Origin: Agrobacterium sp. a22-2
GTDB lineage: Bacteria > Pseudomonadota > Alphaproteobacteria > Rhizobiales > Rhizobiaceae
DNA: 64,000 nucleotides
NCBI RefSeq assembly: GCF_012276985.1
Contig: NZ_JAAXMM010000006.1
Location: 1-64,000 of the forward strand
Direction: 5' to 3'
Every line of letters starts with the position of its first letter. The stretch's first letter is position 1. This document shows, in pieces, positions 19,136 through 28,385 of the stretch. The position numbers and the translations under genes are program-made. The notes beneath the pieces are model-generated. The model made no database searches, was not told the origin of the DNA, and saw nothing but the letters and a program-made list of their open reading frames with translations.

Positions 19136-19768
19136 GTGACAGAGACCGGCATTGCCAAGCATTATCTGCGCATGCCGCATACCGAGCGGGGCATGGTGGT
19201 CGGCCTGTTCGGCGGCTCTTTCAATCCGCCGCACCAGGGCCACGCGCTGGTCGCCGAGATTGCGCTGCGCCGCCTGCGGCTGGACCAACTCTGGTGGATC
19301 GTCACGCCCGGCAATCCGCTGAAAAGCCGCAGCAACCTGACGCCGCTTAGCGAGCGCCTGGCGCTGTGCGAGACATTCGCGACAGACCCGCGGATCAAGG
19401 TGACGGCATTCGAAACATCCCTCGGCAGCAGCTACACCGCCAAGACCCTGTCCTATGTGAAAGCGCGAAACCCGCATGCGCATTTCGTCTGGATCATGGG
19501 CGCGGATAATCTGAAGTCCTTCCATCACTGGCAGCAATGGCAGCGCATCGCCCTGACCTTTCCGATTGCCGTCATCGATCGTCCGGGCTCGACCCTGTCC
19601 TACCTCTCCTCGAAGATGGCCAGAACCTTCGACTATGCGCGGATCGACGAGGACGATGCCGGCCTGCTCTGGAAGAAGACGGCCCCGTCCTGGACCTTCA
19701 TCCACGGCCCCCGTTCTACCCTGAGCTCAACGGCGCTTAGGGAAGCAAATCATACCAAGTCTCGATGA
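19136..19768 (+). CDS. nadD: Nicotinate-nucleotide adenylyltransferase
   Basis: Adenylates nicotinate mononucleotide in NAD synthesis. The nucleotidyl-transferase signature is GLFGGSFNPPHQGHALVAEI (HxGH type), and SSTALRE near the end matches the ISSTxIR motif. A GTG start at 19136 just after proA is assumed; ATG 19172 (MPHTERG) is an alternative. The last codons (ending TKSR and TGA at 19766-19768) are encoded by the left arm of a 54-base perfect palindrome at 19752-19805, so the native C-terminus appears to have been replaced by a repeat. Confidence 0.93.
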   Translation: MTETGIAKHYLRMPHTERGMVVGLFGGSFNPPHQGHALVAEIALRRLRLDQLWWIVTPGNPLKSRSNLTPLSERLALCETFATDPRIKVTAFETSLGSSYTAKTLSYVKARNPHAHFVWIMGADNLKSFHHWQQWQRIALTFPIAVIDRPGSTLSYLSSKMARTFDYARIDEDDAGLLWKKTAPSWTFIHGPRSTLSSTALREANHTKSR

Positions 19769-19805
19769 TAGGAACCTATAGGTTCCTATCATCGAGACTT
19801 GGTAT
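19752..19805. repeat. 54-base perfect palindrome (copy 1 of an inverted-repeat family)
   Basis: Two 27-base arms that match without a single mismatch and no loop (centre AACCTATAGGTT). The left arm contains the nadD stop codon. The outer part of the arm, TACCAAGTCTCGATGATAGG, recurs with three transitions over 24 bases in the inverted repeat at 39098-39164. It lacks a T-run on either side. Confidence 0.9.
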
Positions 19806-19950
19806 CAGCCCTGACACGTGGCCCTCCGCAGTCCGACCGGTGAGCGCCGGCGGAGTTTCGATAGGCCTCTCTTGAAAGATTAACGATTCGGTGCCACCTT
19901 TTACGGGTGGTTGGCGCCAAGCGCGCGAATCGCAGACGTGCTGTTCTGTT

Positions 19951-20385
19951 ATGCCCAGGAAAGGAAGAACTCTGACAACAGTACACACCAAGGGAAGGAC
20001 GTCCATCGTCATCCCGCAAAGCCCGGAACGTGGCGTCGATGCCGCAGCCCGCGAGCTTGAGCTGGTCCTCGCAAGTCTCGAGGACTCGAAAGCAGAAGAT
20101 ATCGTCACCATCAACATTGCAGGTAAGTCCGCGCTGGGCGATTACATGATCGTCGTCTCCGGCCGCTCGAACCGCCATGTCATGGCGATCTGCGAACACC
20201 TCATCACCGATCTCAAGGATGAAGGTCTGGGCGCCGCGCGCGTCGAGGGCCTTGAGGCCGGCGACTGGGTGCTGATCGACACCGGTGACATCATCGTGCA
20301 TGTGTTCCGCCCCGAAATCCGCGAGTTCTACAATATCGAAAGAATGTGGGCCGCTCCGGATATCGAAGAGGGACGCTTGCACTGA
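19951..20385 (+). CDS. rsfS: Ribosome silencing factor RsfS
   Basis: Binds L14 on the 50S subunit and blocks subunit joining in starvation. The family core runs from about SPERGVDAAARELELVLASL to VRPEIREFYNIE-like C-terminal residues, with KSALGDYMIVVSGRSNRHV and GDWVLIDTGDIIVHVFRPE. The start is unclear: ATG 19951 gives 144 residues but has no ribosome site, while CTG 19972, preceded by AGGAAAGGAAG, gives 137 residues beginning with the TTVHTKG seen in relatives. ATG 19951 is used here as the conservative choice. Confidence 0.92.
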   Translation: MPRKGRTLTTVHTKGRTSIVIPQSPERGVDAAARELELVLASLEDSKAEDIVTINIAGKSALGDYMIVVSGRSNRHVMAICEHLITDLKDEGLGAARVEGLEAGDWVLIDTGDIIVHVFRPEIREFYNIERMWAAPDIEEGRLH

Positions 20386-20499
20386 CGGCTCCATCGGATC
20401 TCGGTTGAGATTCGACAGGAAAGGGTCCAATACCAGCGGCAGCGGAGGCACTCCCTGGCCGCCGCCTGGATTTTTGCGGACACCTTGCAAGGAGCGGAC

Positions 20500-20982
20500 A
20501 TGCGAATTGGCATTTTTGCCGTAGGCCGGCTGAAGGCTGGCCCCGAGAAGGATCTTGCGTCCCGTTACCTCGACCGGTTTGCCAAGGCCGGGCCTGCCTG
20601 CGGGCTGGAATTCTCGCGAACGGTCGAGATCGTCGAGAGCCGCGCGGGCAATGCCGCGACCCGCAAGCGCGAAGAGGCGGCCCTGCTGGAAAAGGCATTG
20701 CCGGACGGCGCCTTCCTGATCGCGCTCGACGAGCGCGGCAAGGCCATGGACAGTCCGGAATTCGCCGAGTTCATCGGCAGCCATCGCGACCGAAGCCTAC
20801 GCGACATGGCCGTGCTGATCGGCGGGGCGGACGGATTGGATCCCGATCTGCGGCAGAAGGCCGGCATTGCGCTCAATCTCGGCCGCATGACCTGGCCGCA
20901 CCAGCTCGTGCGCATCCTGATTGCCGAGCAGCTCTATCGCGCCGTCACGATCCTTTCGGGCCATCCCTATCATCGCATATAA
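20500..20982 (+). CDS. rlmH: 23S rRNA pseudouridine-1915 N3-methyltransferase
   Basis: SPOUT-class methyltransferase that modifies the 70S ribosome at position 1915, 160 residues. Conserved: MRIGIFAVGRLKAGPE at the start, LDERGKAMDSPEFAEFI, LIGGADGLD and the knot segment GRMTWPHQLVRILIAEQLYR. An AAGGAG site lies 11 bases before ATG 20500. It is the usual neighbour of rsfS, and a RIME1-type element starts 2 bases after its stop. Confidence 0.95.
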   Translation: MRIGIFAVGRLKAGPEKDLASRYLDRFAKAGPACGLEFSRTVEIVESRAGNAATRKREEAALLEKALPDGAFLIALDERGKAMDSPEFAEFIGSHRDRSLRDMAVLIGGADGLDPDLRQKAGIALNLGRMTWPHQLVRILIAEQLYRAVTILSGHPYHRI

Positions 20983-20983
20983 A

Positions 20984-21086
20984 GCATGTCGCCCGAAAGT
21001 GGGCACCGGTTTCGGGACAACGACATGCGACAAAACAAAGGGATAAAGCGTAAGGAGCGAATCTGAAAGTTCGCGACACGCTTTAG
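20984..21086. repeat. RIME1-type intergenic mosaic element
   Basis: About 103 bases with two imperfect palindromes: GCATGTCG...CGACATGC enclosing CCGAAA...TTTCGG, then TAAAGCGT...ACGCTTTA enclosing GCGAA...TTCGC. Sequence and layout match the Rhizobium-specific intergenic mosaic element known from many Rhizobiaceae. It fills the gap between the convergent rlmH and ftsK genes. Confidence 0.8.
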
Positions 21087-21113
21087 GCCGGCCCGGCTGC
21101 GGATGGCTTCCGA

Positions 21114-23903
21114 TCAACCCATCTGGTGTTCGCCGTCTTTGACGTCCATGGTGCGTTGCGCGAGGATCTCGCGCTTGCCGACGTGGTTTGGCGCGCCGAC
21201 CAAGCCATCCTTTTCCATGCGCTCCACCAGGGAAGCGGCGCGGTTGTAGCCGATCGACAGCCGCCGCTGGATGTAGGATGTCGAGCATTTCTTGTCGCGC
21301 TGGACGATCTTGATCGCCCGCTCATAGAGTTCGTCGCCATCGCTCTCGCCGCCCATGGCGGTATCATCGAAGACAGGTGTATCCTCTTCGGCTGCAACCT
21401 CGTCGTCATCTTCGGTGACGCTGCCGAGATAGGCCGGCTGTCCCTGGGTCTTCAGATGCTTGACGACGTTTTCGACCTCGCGGTCGGACACGAAGGGACC
21501 GTGGACGCGCGCAATGCGGCCGCCGCCGACCATATGCAGCATGTCCCCCTGGCCGAGCAGGTGTTCGGCGCCCTGCTCGCCGAGGATCGTGCGGCTGTCG
21601 ATCTTCGAGGTGACCTGGAAGGAGATGCGGGTCGGAAAGTTCGCCTTGATCGTACCGGTGATGACGTCGACCGACGGACGTTGCGTCGCCATGATCAGGT
21701 GGATGCCGGCGGCGCGTGCCATCTGGGCGAGCCGTTGGATCGCGCCTTCAATTTCCTTGCCAGCGACCATCATCAGATCGGCCATCTCGTCCACGATGAC
21801 GACGATGAAGGGCAGCGCCGTCAAGTCGAGTTCCTGGTCCTCGAAGGTCTGCTCGCCGGTGGCCCGGTCGAAACCGCTCGGCACACTCAGCATGATCGTC
21901 TCGCCGGTGGACCTTGCCTGCGCGACGCGGGCGTTGAAGCCATCGATATTACGCACGCCGAGCCGCGACATCTTGCGATAGCGCTCTTCCATTTCGCGCA
22001 CCGCCCATTTCAGGGCCAGGACGGCCTTCTTGGCGTCGGTGACGACGGGCGTCAGCAGATGGGGGATGCCGTCATAGACCGACAGTTCCAGCATCTTCGG
22101 ATCGACCATGATCAGGCGGCATTCCTCGGGCCGAAGATGGTAGATCAGCGACAGGATCATCGTATTGATGGCGACCGACTTGCCGGAACCGGTCGTGCCG
22201 GCGACCAGAAGATGCGGCATGCGGGCAAGGTCGGCGATCACCGGCTCGCCGCCGATGGTCTTTCCAAGGCAGAGCGGCAGGCGGTGGTCCGTGCCGACAT
22301 AACTGCCGCTTTCGATCAATTCGCGCAGATAGACGGTCTCGCGCTCGGCATTGGGAAGCTCGATGCCGATCACGTTGCGACCGGGAACGACGGCGACACG
22401 AGCGGAAAGTGCCGACATCGAGCGGGCGATGTCGTCCGACAGGTTGATGATGCGCGACGACTTGACCCCGGGTGCCGGCTCGAATTCGTAGAGCGTGACG
22501 ACGGGACCGGGGCGAACGTCGATGATCTCGCCCTTTACGCCGAAATCCTCAAGAATGCTCTCCAACAATCCGGCACTCTGTTCGAGCGCCTCCTGGCTCA
22601 TCATGCCGACCTGGCGCGGCGCGGCGGTCTGCAGAAGATCGACGTCGGGAAAGAGGTAATCTTCCGTCTGCACAAAGGACAGCGGTCCGGGTGCACGCTT
22701 GGCCGTCAGCCGGGTCGAGGGAGCCTCGGTTGCGATGGCCGGCTGGACGGCGGCTGCAGCCGGTTGCAACGCGGTGTCCAAGGTCACGACAGGTTCGGCG
22801 GCCTCCACTTGCAGCGCGGCCGGGCGGTGCAGTGCGACCTGCCGGTAGAGATGGACGGCCGAGGGAAGCGGGTCGCGAGATTCAGAGGTCGCCTTGGCCG
22901 GTACCGACGGGACCTGAACCGGCTTCGGATTCAGGCGCGGTACGGCGTCTGCCGGGGTGCCTGCCGCCATCGGGTTTGCGCCGGCAACAGGACGCTGGAC
23001 GAACGCGGCCGCCTGCCTGGTTGGTGCCTGGGGTGCAGCGCGCGTCTCGGCACCATCAGAGGCCCCCAGGCTCATCATTTCCCAGATCAGATGGTCCGGA
23101 ATGGTTGAGACAAAGCGCGCAGGTGTTACGGAAGGCTTAGGCAGGACAGGCCCGCCGGGCGCCTGAGCGGCGGCTGCTTGCGGCTGCGGTTCGGCCGCCG
23201 GTGCAGGCAAATTGGCGGATGGCTCTCCCTGCTGCAGGCCAGTCGCGGGTGCCGGCTCAGTTGCTGCTTGCGTGCCGTGATCGAGAACCGTCTGCACGAA
23301 GCCGGAGCCGCGCTGTTGCGGTGCCAAGCGCTTCGGGACGATCAGTGGCGAGCCGGTCCGGATCGGCGGGACACCCTGAGGCAGTGCTGTCTGGGTCTCG
23401 ATGGACGCGGCTTGTCCAGACTCCTGAGCCTGTAGGGCCTGGCTGATCTGCCGTTGCAGTTCGCCGGCCGGCGAGGGAGTGGTCTCCGTTCTGGACGGAA
23501 AAGCCGGATTGCCCCGCCCGATGACATAGGCGGAGGACGGCAGGGGGTCAGCCACGGTCTGACCAGAAGGATGGGGGGGGCTGACTGCTGCCGTCACGAC
23601 ATCTCGCCGCTCGGCTTCCGGCCGGACGCCGGCTGCGGAAGGCGTGCGGGTAAACCGCACGTTTGGCCCCAGAACGAATGCCCTTTGCCAGGCGGGAAGT
23701 TTCGCCGGGTCGAGAATAACCGCATCGGGGAACGTCTGCGTTGACGGCTGCCGATCCATGCCGGGCACCTCAGGATGCGAAACCGCATCCGGACGGGGTG
23801 CGGGCATGTGATCACAATCGGGATCGGCATCCGGCAGATTGGAAAGGGGAATACGGGAAGGGGGAAGCTGCATGTTACGCAAGACCATCAAAGGAGTTGT
23901 CAC
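21114..23903 (-). CDS. ftsK: FtsK/SpoIIIE-type DNA translocase lacking membrane helices
   Basis: Hexameric dsDNA motor of 929 residues. The N-terminal half (1 to about 420) is Pro/Ala/Gln-rich and disordered and has none of the four membrane helices of canonical FtsK. Alpha and beta motor domains follow, with Walker [13 protein letters not shown] near residue 566 and Walker [16 protein letters not shown]-terminal gamma winged-helix (about 860-929, [20 protein letters not shown]) reads KOPS-like sites. The start is GTG 23903, with ATGs at 23888 and 23873 as alternatives. Probably a soluble paralogue acting in chromosome dimer resolution or terminus segregation; a membrane-bound FtsK would be expected elsewhere. 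Confidence 0.9.
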   Translation of the reverse strand: MTTPLMVLRNMQLPPSRIPLSNLPDADPDCDHMPAPRPDAVSHPEVPGMDRQPSTQTFPDAVILDPAKLPAWQRAFVLGPNVRFTRTPSAAGVRPEAERRDVVTAAVSPPHPSGQTVADPLPSSAYVIGRGNPAFPSRTETTPSPAGELQRQISQALQAQESGQAASIETQTALPQGVPPIRTGSPLIVPKRLAPQQRGSGFVQTVLDHGTQAATEPAPATGLQQGEPSANLPAPAAEPQPQAAAAQAPGGPVLPKPSVTPARFVSTIPDHLIWEMMSLGASDGAETRAAPQAPTRQAAAFVQRPVAGANPMAAGTPADAVPRLNPKPVQVPSVPAKATSESRDPLPSAVHLYRQVALHRPAALQVEAAEPVVTLDTALQPAAAAVQPAIATEAPSTRLTAKRAPGPLSFVQTEDYLFPDVDLLQTAAPRQVGMMSQEALEQSAGLLESILEDFGVKGEIIDVRPGPVVTLYEFEPAPGVKSSRIINLSDDIARSMSALSARVAVVPGRNVIGIELPNAERETVYLRELIESGSYVGTDHRLPLCLGKTIGGEPVIADLARMPHLLVAGTTGSGKSVAINTMILSLIYHLRPEECRLIMVDPKMLELSVYDGIPHLLTPVVTDAKKAVLALKWAVREMEERYRKMSRLGVRNIDGFNARVAQARSTGETIMLSVPSGFDRATGEQTFEDQELDLTALPFIVVIVDEMADLMMVAGKEIEGAIQRLAQMARAAGIHLIMATQRPSVDVITGTIKANFPTRISFQVTSKIDSRTILGEQGAEHLLGQGDMLHMVGGGRIARVHGPFVSDREVENVVKHLKTQGQPAYLGSVTEDDDEVAAEEDTPVFDDTAMGGESDGDELYERAIKIVQRDKKCSTSYIQRRLSIGYNRAASLVERMEKDGLVGAPNHVGKREILAQRTMDVKDGEHQMG

Positions 23904-24125
23904 GCCAGACCCGTTAATAGAAAGAAAACCTTAACCAGATCTTGCCAAGACCGCCTCATCGACATCTTTCGATGGGCAATCGGCCGGCGGGCGCAAACAT
24001 CGTCGATTGGCGCCGGCTTGTGCGGTGCCTCGCCTCAACCTGCGAATACAAACTATCTTGACAAAGGCCGTCTTGTTTAGCAAAAAGGAGAGACTGAATG
24101 TCATGTTTGACGGGCGCGTACTCCT

Positions 24126-24437
24126 ATGCTGGTTTGCAGCTGCAATTACATCACCGATCAGGACATCAGAGAAGTCATCACACAGCTTCTCGATGAGGAC
24201 TGTTGGCAGCTGATCGTCCCGGCCAAGGTGTATCATGCGATGTCCAAGCGCGGCCGCTGCTGCGGCTGTTTCCCGACCGTCGTCGACCTCATTGTTTCCA
24301 CCACCGAAGCCTATCATGCCGCACGCAACTCGGATGGCGTGGAAGTGATCGATTTCATGGAACGGCTCAGGCGGTTTCATCAGGAACAGAAGACCGCCAT
24401 CCTGGAACGGCGCCAGCGCACGGTCTCTGCCGCCTGA
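24126..24437 (+). CDS. bfd: Bacterioferritin-associated ferredoxin
   Basis: Small [2Fe-2S] protein (103 residues) that donates electrons to bacterioferritin to release stored iron. The four cysteines of the BFD domain are present: VCSCNYIT at 4-6 and RCCGCF near 45-48. A helical C-terminal tail of about 40 residues extends beyond the domain. Start ATG 24126 is directly before the domain; upstream a TTGACA at 24058-24063 could be a -35 element. It lies 148 bases before bfr on the same strand, which supports the role. Confidence 0.9.
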   Translation: MLVCSCNYITDQDIREVITQLLDEDCWQLIVPAKVYHAMSKRGRCCGCFPTVVDLIVSTTEAYHAARNSDGVEVIDFMERLRRFHQEQKTAILERRQRTVSAA

Positions 24438-24496
24438 TTGGTTTACGTGCCGCATCGGTATCGGTGGCTTACGGACACGCGCCTTTCCCCGCAAAC

Positions 24497-24515
24497 TTCT
24501 GGAACGATTCTAGAT
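24497..24515 (+). promoter_or_regulatory. Candidate Irr-binding ICE box upstream of bfr
   Basis: TTCTGGAACGATTCTAGAT resembles the Irr iron-control element, consensus TTTAGAA-N3-TTCTAAA: an inverted repeat with 6 of 7 matching arm positions around CGA. It is 71 bases before the bfr start. Irr control of bfr is known or predicted in Rhizobiales. The match is imperfect. Confidence 0.4.
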
Positions 24516-24585
24516 AGGGCTCGACTTCGCTGCCTATTCCTGCTTTCATTGCGCCATCACAACGCAAGCATAGGAAGCATCTGTC

Positions 24586-25071
24586 ATGAAGGGCGACGCG
24601 AAAGTCATCGAACGCTTAAATGAGGCACTTTTCCTCGAGCTCGGAGCGGTCAACCAGTATTGGCTCCATTACCGGCTGCTCAACGATTGGGGCTACACCA
24701 AGCTGGCGAAGAAGGAACGCGCCGAATCGATCGAAGAGATGCAGCATGCCGACAAGCTGATCGACCGCATCATTTTCCTCGAAGGCCATCCCAATCTGCA
24801 GACCGTTGCACCGTTGCGCATCGGGCAGAACGTCAAGGAAGTGCTGGAAGCCGATCTCGCCGGCGAATACGATGCGCGCACGGCCTACAAGAAGTCCCGC
24901 GAAATCTGTCATGAAGCCGGCGACTATGTCACCATGGCCCTGTTCGAAGCGCTGCTGACGGACGAGGAGGGCCATATCGACTTCCTGGAAACCCAGCTGG
25001 ATCTGCTCGCCAAGATCGGCGAAGAGCGTTATGGCCAGCTCAACGCCGAATCGGCCGATTCGGCTGAATAA
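24586..25071 (+). CDS. bfr: Bacterioferritin
   Basis: Haem-containing iron-storage protein, 161 residues, assembling as a 24-mer. Ferroxidase ligands Glu18, Glu51 and His54 are visible in [11 protein letters not shown] and [11 protein letters not shown], and the haem-ligand Met52 is intact; the second helix pair carries [10 protein letters not shown]. Full length, with no deletion. Paired with bfd and ended by a good intrinsic terminator. Probably controlled by Irr through the site upstream. Confidence 0.95.
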   Translation: MKGDAKVIERLNEALFLELGAVNQYWLHYRLLNDWGYTKLAKKERAESIEEMQHADKLIDRIIFLEGHPNLQTVAPLRIGQNVKEVLEADLAGEYDARTAYKKSREICHEAGDYVTMALFEALLTDEEGHIDFLETQLDLLAKIGEERYGQLNAESADSAE

Positions 25072-25101
25072 TTCGGCGATATCGCCAATCATTCTGGACC
25101 T

Positions 25102-25130
25102 GGCCGGGCCTTTGGGACCCGGCCTTTTCT
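25102..25130 (+). terminator. Intrinsic terminator after bfr
   Basis: GGCCGGG pairs with CCCGGCC across a 9-base loop, followed by TTTTCT, 31 bases after the bfr stop. Confidence 0.75.
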
Positions 25131-25149
25131 GTTCCTGCAGTCAGGTATC

Positions 25150-25668
25150 TCAGGCCACCAGATGCTGGAACGCGCCGACGACGCGCTCGTAGACCTGCCG
25201 CTTGAACGGCACGATCAGGTCCGGAAGGTCGCGCATCGGCTTCCATTCCCAGGCATCGAATTCGGCGTGCTCGCCGCCGGGCGGCGGATTGATGGCGATC
25301 TCGCTTTCGTCGCCCTCGAAGCGGAAGGCAAACCAGCGTTGGGTCTGTCCGCGATATCGGCCTTTCAGGCCGATGCCGATCAGCTCGGGCGGCAGATCGT
25401 AGTTGATCCAGTCCGGAGCCTCGGCCAGCAGGGACACCGATGTCATGCCGGTTTCCTCGTAAAGCTCGCGATAGGCTGCGGCGAGGGCGTCTTCGCCCTT
25501 GTCGATCCCGCCCTGCGGCATCTGCCACAGCTGCGGCGAGCCGTCATATTCCGAATTGCCGACGGGAATGCGCCGTCCTGTCCAGACCAGGCCGGCCGGG
25601 TTCAACACCATGATGCCGACACAGGGTCGGTAAGGCAGATCGCTTGCTGTCACTACGCTTCGGGTCAT
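25150..25668 (-). CDS. rppH: RNA pyrophosphohydrolase (Nudix)
   Basis: Removes pyrophosphate from the 5' end of mRNA to start decay; in rhizobia often called InvA/NudH. 172 residues with a complete Nudix box, [20 protein letters not shown] followed by TGM, and the family ends [22 protein letters not shown] and [16 protein letters not shown] 25668 is chosen because the conserved region starts a few residues later; the frame runs to 25752 into the next gene. It is last in the envC-ctpA-deacetylase-rppH series. Confidence 0.93.
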   Translation of the reverse strand: MTRSVVTASDLPYRPCVGIMVLNPAGLVWTGRRIPVGNSEYDGSPQLWQMPQGGIDKGEDALAAAYRELYEETGMTSVSLLAEAPDWINYDLPPELIGIGLKGRYRGQTQRWFAFRFEGDESEIAINPPPGGEHAEFDAWEWKPMRDLPDLIVPFKRQVYERVVGAFQHLVA

Positions 25669-25676
25669 ATCGGTCC

Positions 25677-26876
25677 TTACCGTTCCATGTCGGTCGCGAT
25701 GGCCGAGACGCCAACGATCTCGATGCCGCGCAGGGTTGCTTCTTCGCTCCATTTGCGGATCGCCGCAATGCTCTCGTCGAAGGCCGAGGCCGTGCCGATC
25801 GCCGTGCCGTTCTTGCGCGCAATGCGCTCCAGCTCGTCGAGCCGCGTCAGGATCGCCCTCTCGTCGAGCTGGCCGTCCAGCTGCAGGTCGGCAAAGGCGT
25901 GGGGCATGTCGAGCGTCTTGGCATATTGGCCGACCAGCGACTGGGCCGACGATCCGTCATCGAGAAACAACAGGCCGCGGCCGGCAATGTCACGAATCAT
26001 GGGGTCCAGAGCCTCGGCATCGGCCAGAAACCGCCCGCCCATATAGTTCATCACACCGGTATAATTGGTAATGCTTGCCATGGACTGGTGCAGATCGTCC
26101 AGGTTGTCCGCTGCCGACTGGTCGACCCGCAAGGTGCCGCGGCCCGGATCGTTGGCGGGGTAGTCGAACGGCTCCATGGGGATTTGCAGGAGGATCTCGT
26201 GGCCGGCGTTGCGCGCCTCCTTCATCCAGCGCTGCAGGCTGTTGCCGGTTGCGGCAAAGGCGAAGGTGACTTCCTCGGGCAATTGTTTGATGGCGCGCTG
26301 CGTACCCGTCTGGCTCAGGCCAAGCCCGCCGACGACGATGGCGATCCTTGTGCCGCGCGCGCCGGACCACGGCCTTGCATATTGATCGACCGGCCGTTGG
26401 CCGTCCGGGCCGATGATCGGGATCGGTCCATAGACGCTGTCTTCCAGCAAATCCTCGTTGGGCATGGCCGCCATGCGCGGATCCTGGCCAATCCTTGGTG
26501 TATCGATCAGGGCCGGTCCGTTCTCGCCGCGCGGGCGAGGCGTGAATTTCGTCACCACGGTGCCGTCGGGCATGGTGGTGCGCTCCACATTGGCGCCGGA
26601 ATGGGGGGCACGGGCAGAGAGCTGTCCGGTGGCGCTTGGAGCCTTTGTGGCATTGCCCTCGGCGGAGGCGCTGCCGGCCGTTTGCTCAAGGGTGGGAGTC
26701 TGTGGAAGCGAGGCGGTTTTCTGCAGGGCTTCGGGCATCACGGCGGTGTAGATCGAAAGCCCGAGGATTCCTGACACGGCCGCTATGCTGGCGATGAGGG
26801 ATGGCGAAAGGCGGCGCGATCCGGCAGCCGCAGTCCGGCGGTTCTGCCCCAGTGGTGCATGAAGATCTGCGCCCAA
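25677..26876 (-). CDS. Divergent polysaccharide deacetylase family protein (YibQ-like)
   Basis: About 399 residues. A basic N-terminus ([12 protein letters not shown]) precedes one membrane helix (near 25-46, [20 protein letters not shown]), then a Pro/Ala-rich linker and a divergent NodB-like domain ([57 protein letters not shown]). The usual deacetylase metal triad is not obvious. Anchored in the inner membrane, facing the periplasm. The open frame begins at 26969, but relatives begin near the [10 protein letters not shown] motif, which here needs a TTG at 26876; the start is uncertain. It lies between ctpA and rppH, a conserved order in Rhizobiales suggesting an envelope role. Confidence 0.85.
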   Translation of the reverse strand: MGADLHAPLGQNRRTAAAGSRRLSPSLIASIAAVSGILGLSIYTAVMPEALQKTASLPQTPTLEQTAGSASAEGNATKAPSATGQLSARAPHSGANVERTTMPDGTVVTKFTPRPRGENGPALIDTPRIGQDPRMAAMPNEDLLEDSVYGPIPIIGPDGQRPVDQYARPWSGARGTRIAIVVGGLGLSQTGTQRAIKQLPEEVTFAFAATGNSLQRWMKEARNAGHEILLQIPMEPFDYPANDPGRGTLRVDQSAADNLDDLHQSMASITNYTGVMNYMGGRFLADAEALDPMIRDIAGRGLLFLDDGSSAQSLVGQYAKTLDMPHAFADLQLDGQLDERAILTRLDELERIARKNGTAIGTASAFDESIAAIRKWSEEATLRGIEIVGVSAIATDMER

Positions 26877-27062
26877 GCCCCGTATCCGTTCCCGTCGTCC
26901 TGCGCGTGCCGCATCGGTCTCCGGCGCGGCGGAAACCTTTCGTCGTGTGGCCGTCTGCCAGGACTGCATACGCTGTCGTCGCTCGACCCAAGGTAACCCC
27001 GGACCAGCGGATCATGAAAAAGGTGCCGACCGCATCTGCAATCGGCACCTTATGCCTTCGGT

Positions 27063-28385
27063 TTACTTTTCGACGACGGCCTTGTCCGGGTTCGGCGGGA
27101 AGGCCGGATCCGTCTTGACGCCGCGCAGCAGATCAAGCGCCTGATTCAGCTGGATGTCGTCCTTGGCTTCCGGCGGAACATAGGCAACGGAGCCTGAGCC
27201 CTCGTCGGTCTCGCTCTGGCCTTGGATATGGCCCGGCAGCGCCGATTCGCCTTCAGCCCGGACGCGGCCCTGCAGTTCTTCCGGCAGCGGCTGCTCGACG
27301 ATGATGTCGGGGCGGATGCCGGTACCCTGGATCGACTTGCCGGACGGCGTGTAATAGAGCGCCGTCGTCAGGCGCAGCGCGCCCTTTTCGCCCATCGGGA
27401 TGATGGTCTGGACGGAGCCTTTGCCGAACGAGCGGGTGCCGAGAACCGTTGCGCGACGCAGGTCCTGCAGCGCGCCCGCCACGATTTCAGAGGCGGAGGC
27501 CGAACCGCCGTTGACGAGCACGATGAGCGGCTTGCCGTCCGTCAGGTCGCCGGCGCTGGCATTGAAGCGGCGGGTATCTTCCGGATCGCGCGAGCGGGTC
27601 GATACGACTTCGCCGCGTTCGAGGAAGGCGTCGGAGACGTAGATCGCCTGGTCCAGCAGTCCGCCCGGGTTGAGCCGCAGATCCAGTACATAGCCCTTCA
27701 GCTTGTCGGCCGGGACTTCCTTCTTGATCTTGACGATCGCTGCTTCCAGATCGTCATAGGTCTTCTCGGTGAACGAGATCACCCTGAGATAGCCGACATC
27801 GCCTTCGACCCGCGACTTGACGGCCCGGATCGGAATGATTTCCCGAACGACGGTGATTTCGATGGGCTTGTCGGCCCCCTTGCGCAAGATGGTCAGCTTG
27901 ATCGGCGTATTGACCGCGCCGCGCATCTTCTCGACGGCAGCGGGAAGCTGCAGGCCGCGGACCGCCTCGCCATTGATCTCGGAAATGAAGTCGCCGGCCA
28001 GAATGCCGGCGCGGGCGCCGGGCGTGTCATCGATCGGCGTGATCACCTTGACCAGTTCGTCTTCCATGGTGACTTCGATGCCGATGCCGCCAAACTCACC
28101 CTTGGTCTGGGTCTGCATGTCTGCCGCATCCTTGGCATTCATGTAGCTGGAATGGGGATCGAGCGAGCTGAGCATGCCGTTGATGGCATTCTCCACCAGC
28201 TTTTCCTCGTCCGGCGGTGTCACGTATTGGGCGCGAATCCGCTCGAACACGTCGCCAAAAATCGACAGTTCCTTATAGGTCGACGTGCCTGCGGCCTCGG
28301 CCGGGATGCCCGCGGAATAAAGAACGCTCATCGCTGTTGCACCCATCAGCGCCCCGACGAGCATAAGAGAAGCCCTACGTATCAT
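27063..28385 (-). CDS. ctpA: Carboxy-terminal processing protease, S41 family
   Basis: Periplasmic serine protease of 440 residues. An N-terminal signal/anchor (IRRASLMLVGALMGATAMSV) is followed by a short helical region, a PDZ domain (about 90-170, GGIGIEVTMEDELVKVITPI) and the S41 catalytic core, with the nucleophile in NGGSASASEIVAGALQDLR and Lys in GTRSFGKGSVQT. ATG 28385 is preceded by GGAAAGG. It overlaps the end of envC by 11 bases. Beside EnvC and the deacetylase it probably takes part in peptidoglycan remodelling or its control. Confidence 0.94.
   Translation of the reverse strand: MIRRASLMLVGALMGATAMSVLYSAGIPAEAAGTSTYKELSIFGDVFERIRAQYVTPPDEEKLVENAINGMLSSLDPHSSYMNAKDAADMQTQTKGEFGGIGIEVTMEDELVKVITPIDDTPGARAGILAGDFISEINGEAVRGLQLPAAVEKMRGAVNTPIKLTILRKGADKPIEITVVREIIPIRAVKSRVEGDVGYLRVISFTEKTYDDLEAAIVKIKKEVPADKLKGYVLDLRLNPGGLLDQAIYVSDAFLERGEVVSTRSRDPEDTRRFNASAGDLTDGKPLIVLVNGGSASASEIVAGALQDLRRATVLGTRSFGKGSVQTIIPMGEKGALRLTTALYYTPSGKSIQGTGIRPDIIVEQPLPEELQGRVRAEGESALPGHIQGQSETDEGSGSVAYVPPEAKDDIQLNQALDLLRGVKTDPAFPPNPDKAVVEK

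Noticed and set aside
21126-23108. 660-codon open frame on the plus strand
   Set aside because: Antisense to ftsK; His/Asp/Arg-rich low-quality composition typical of the complement of a high-GC gene, with no domains.
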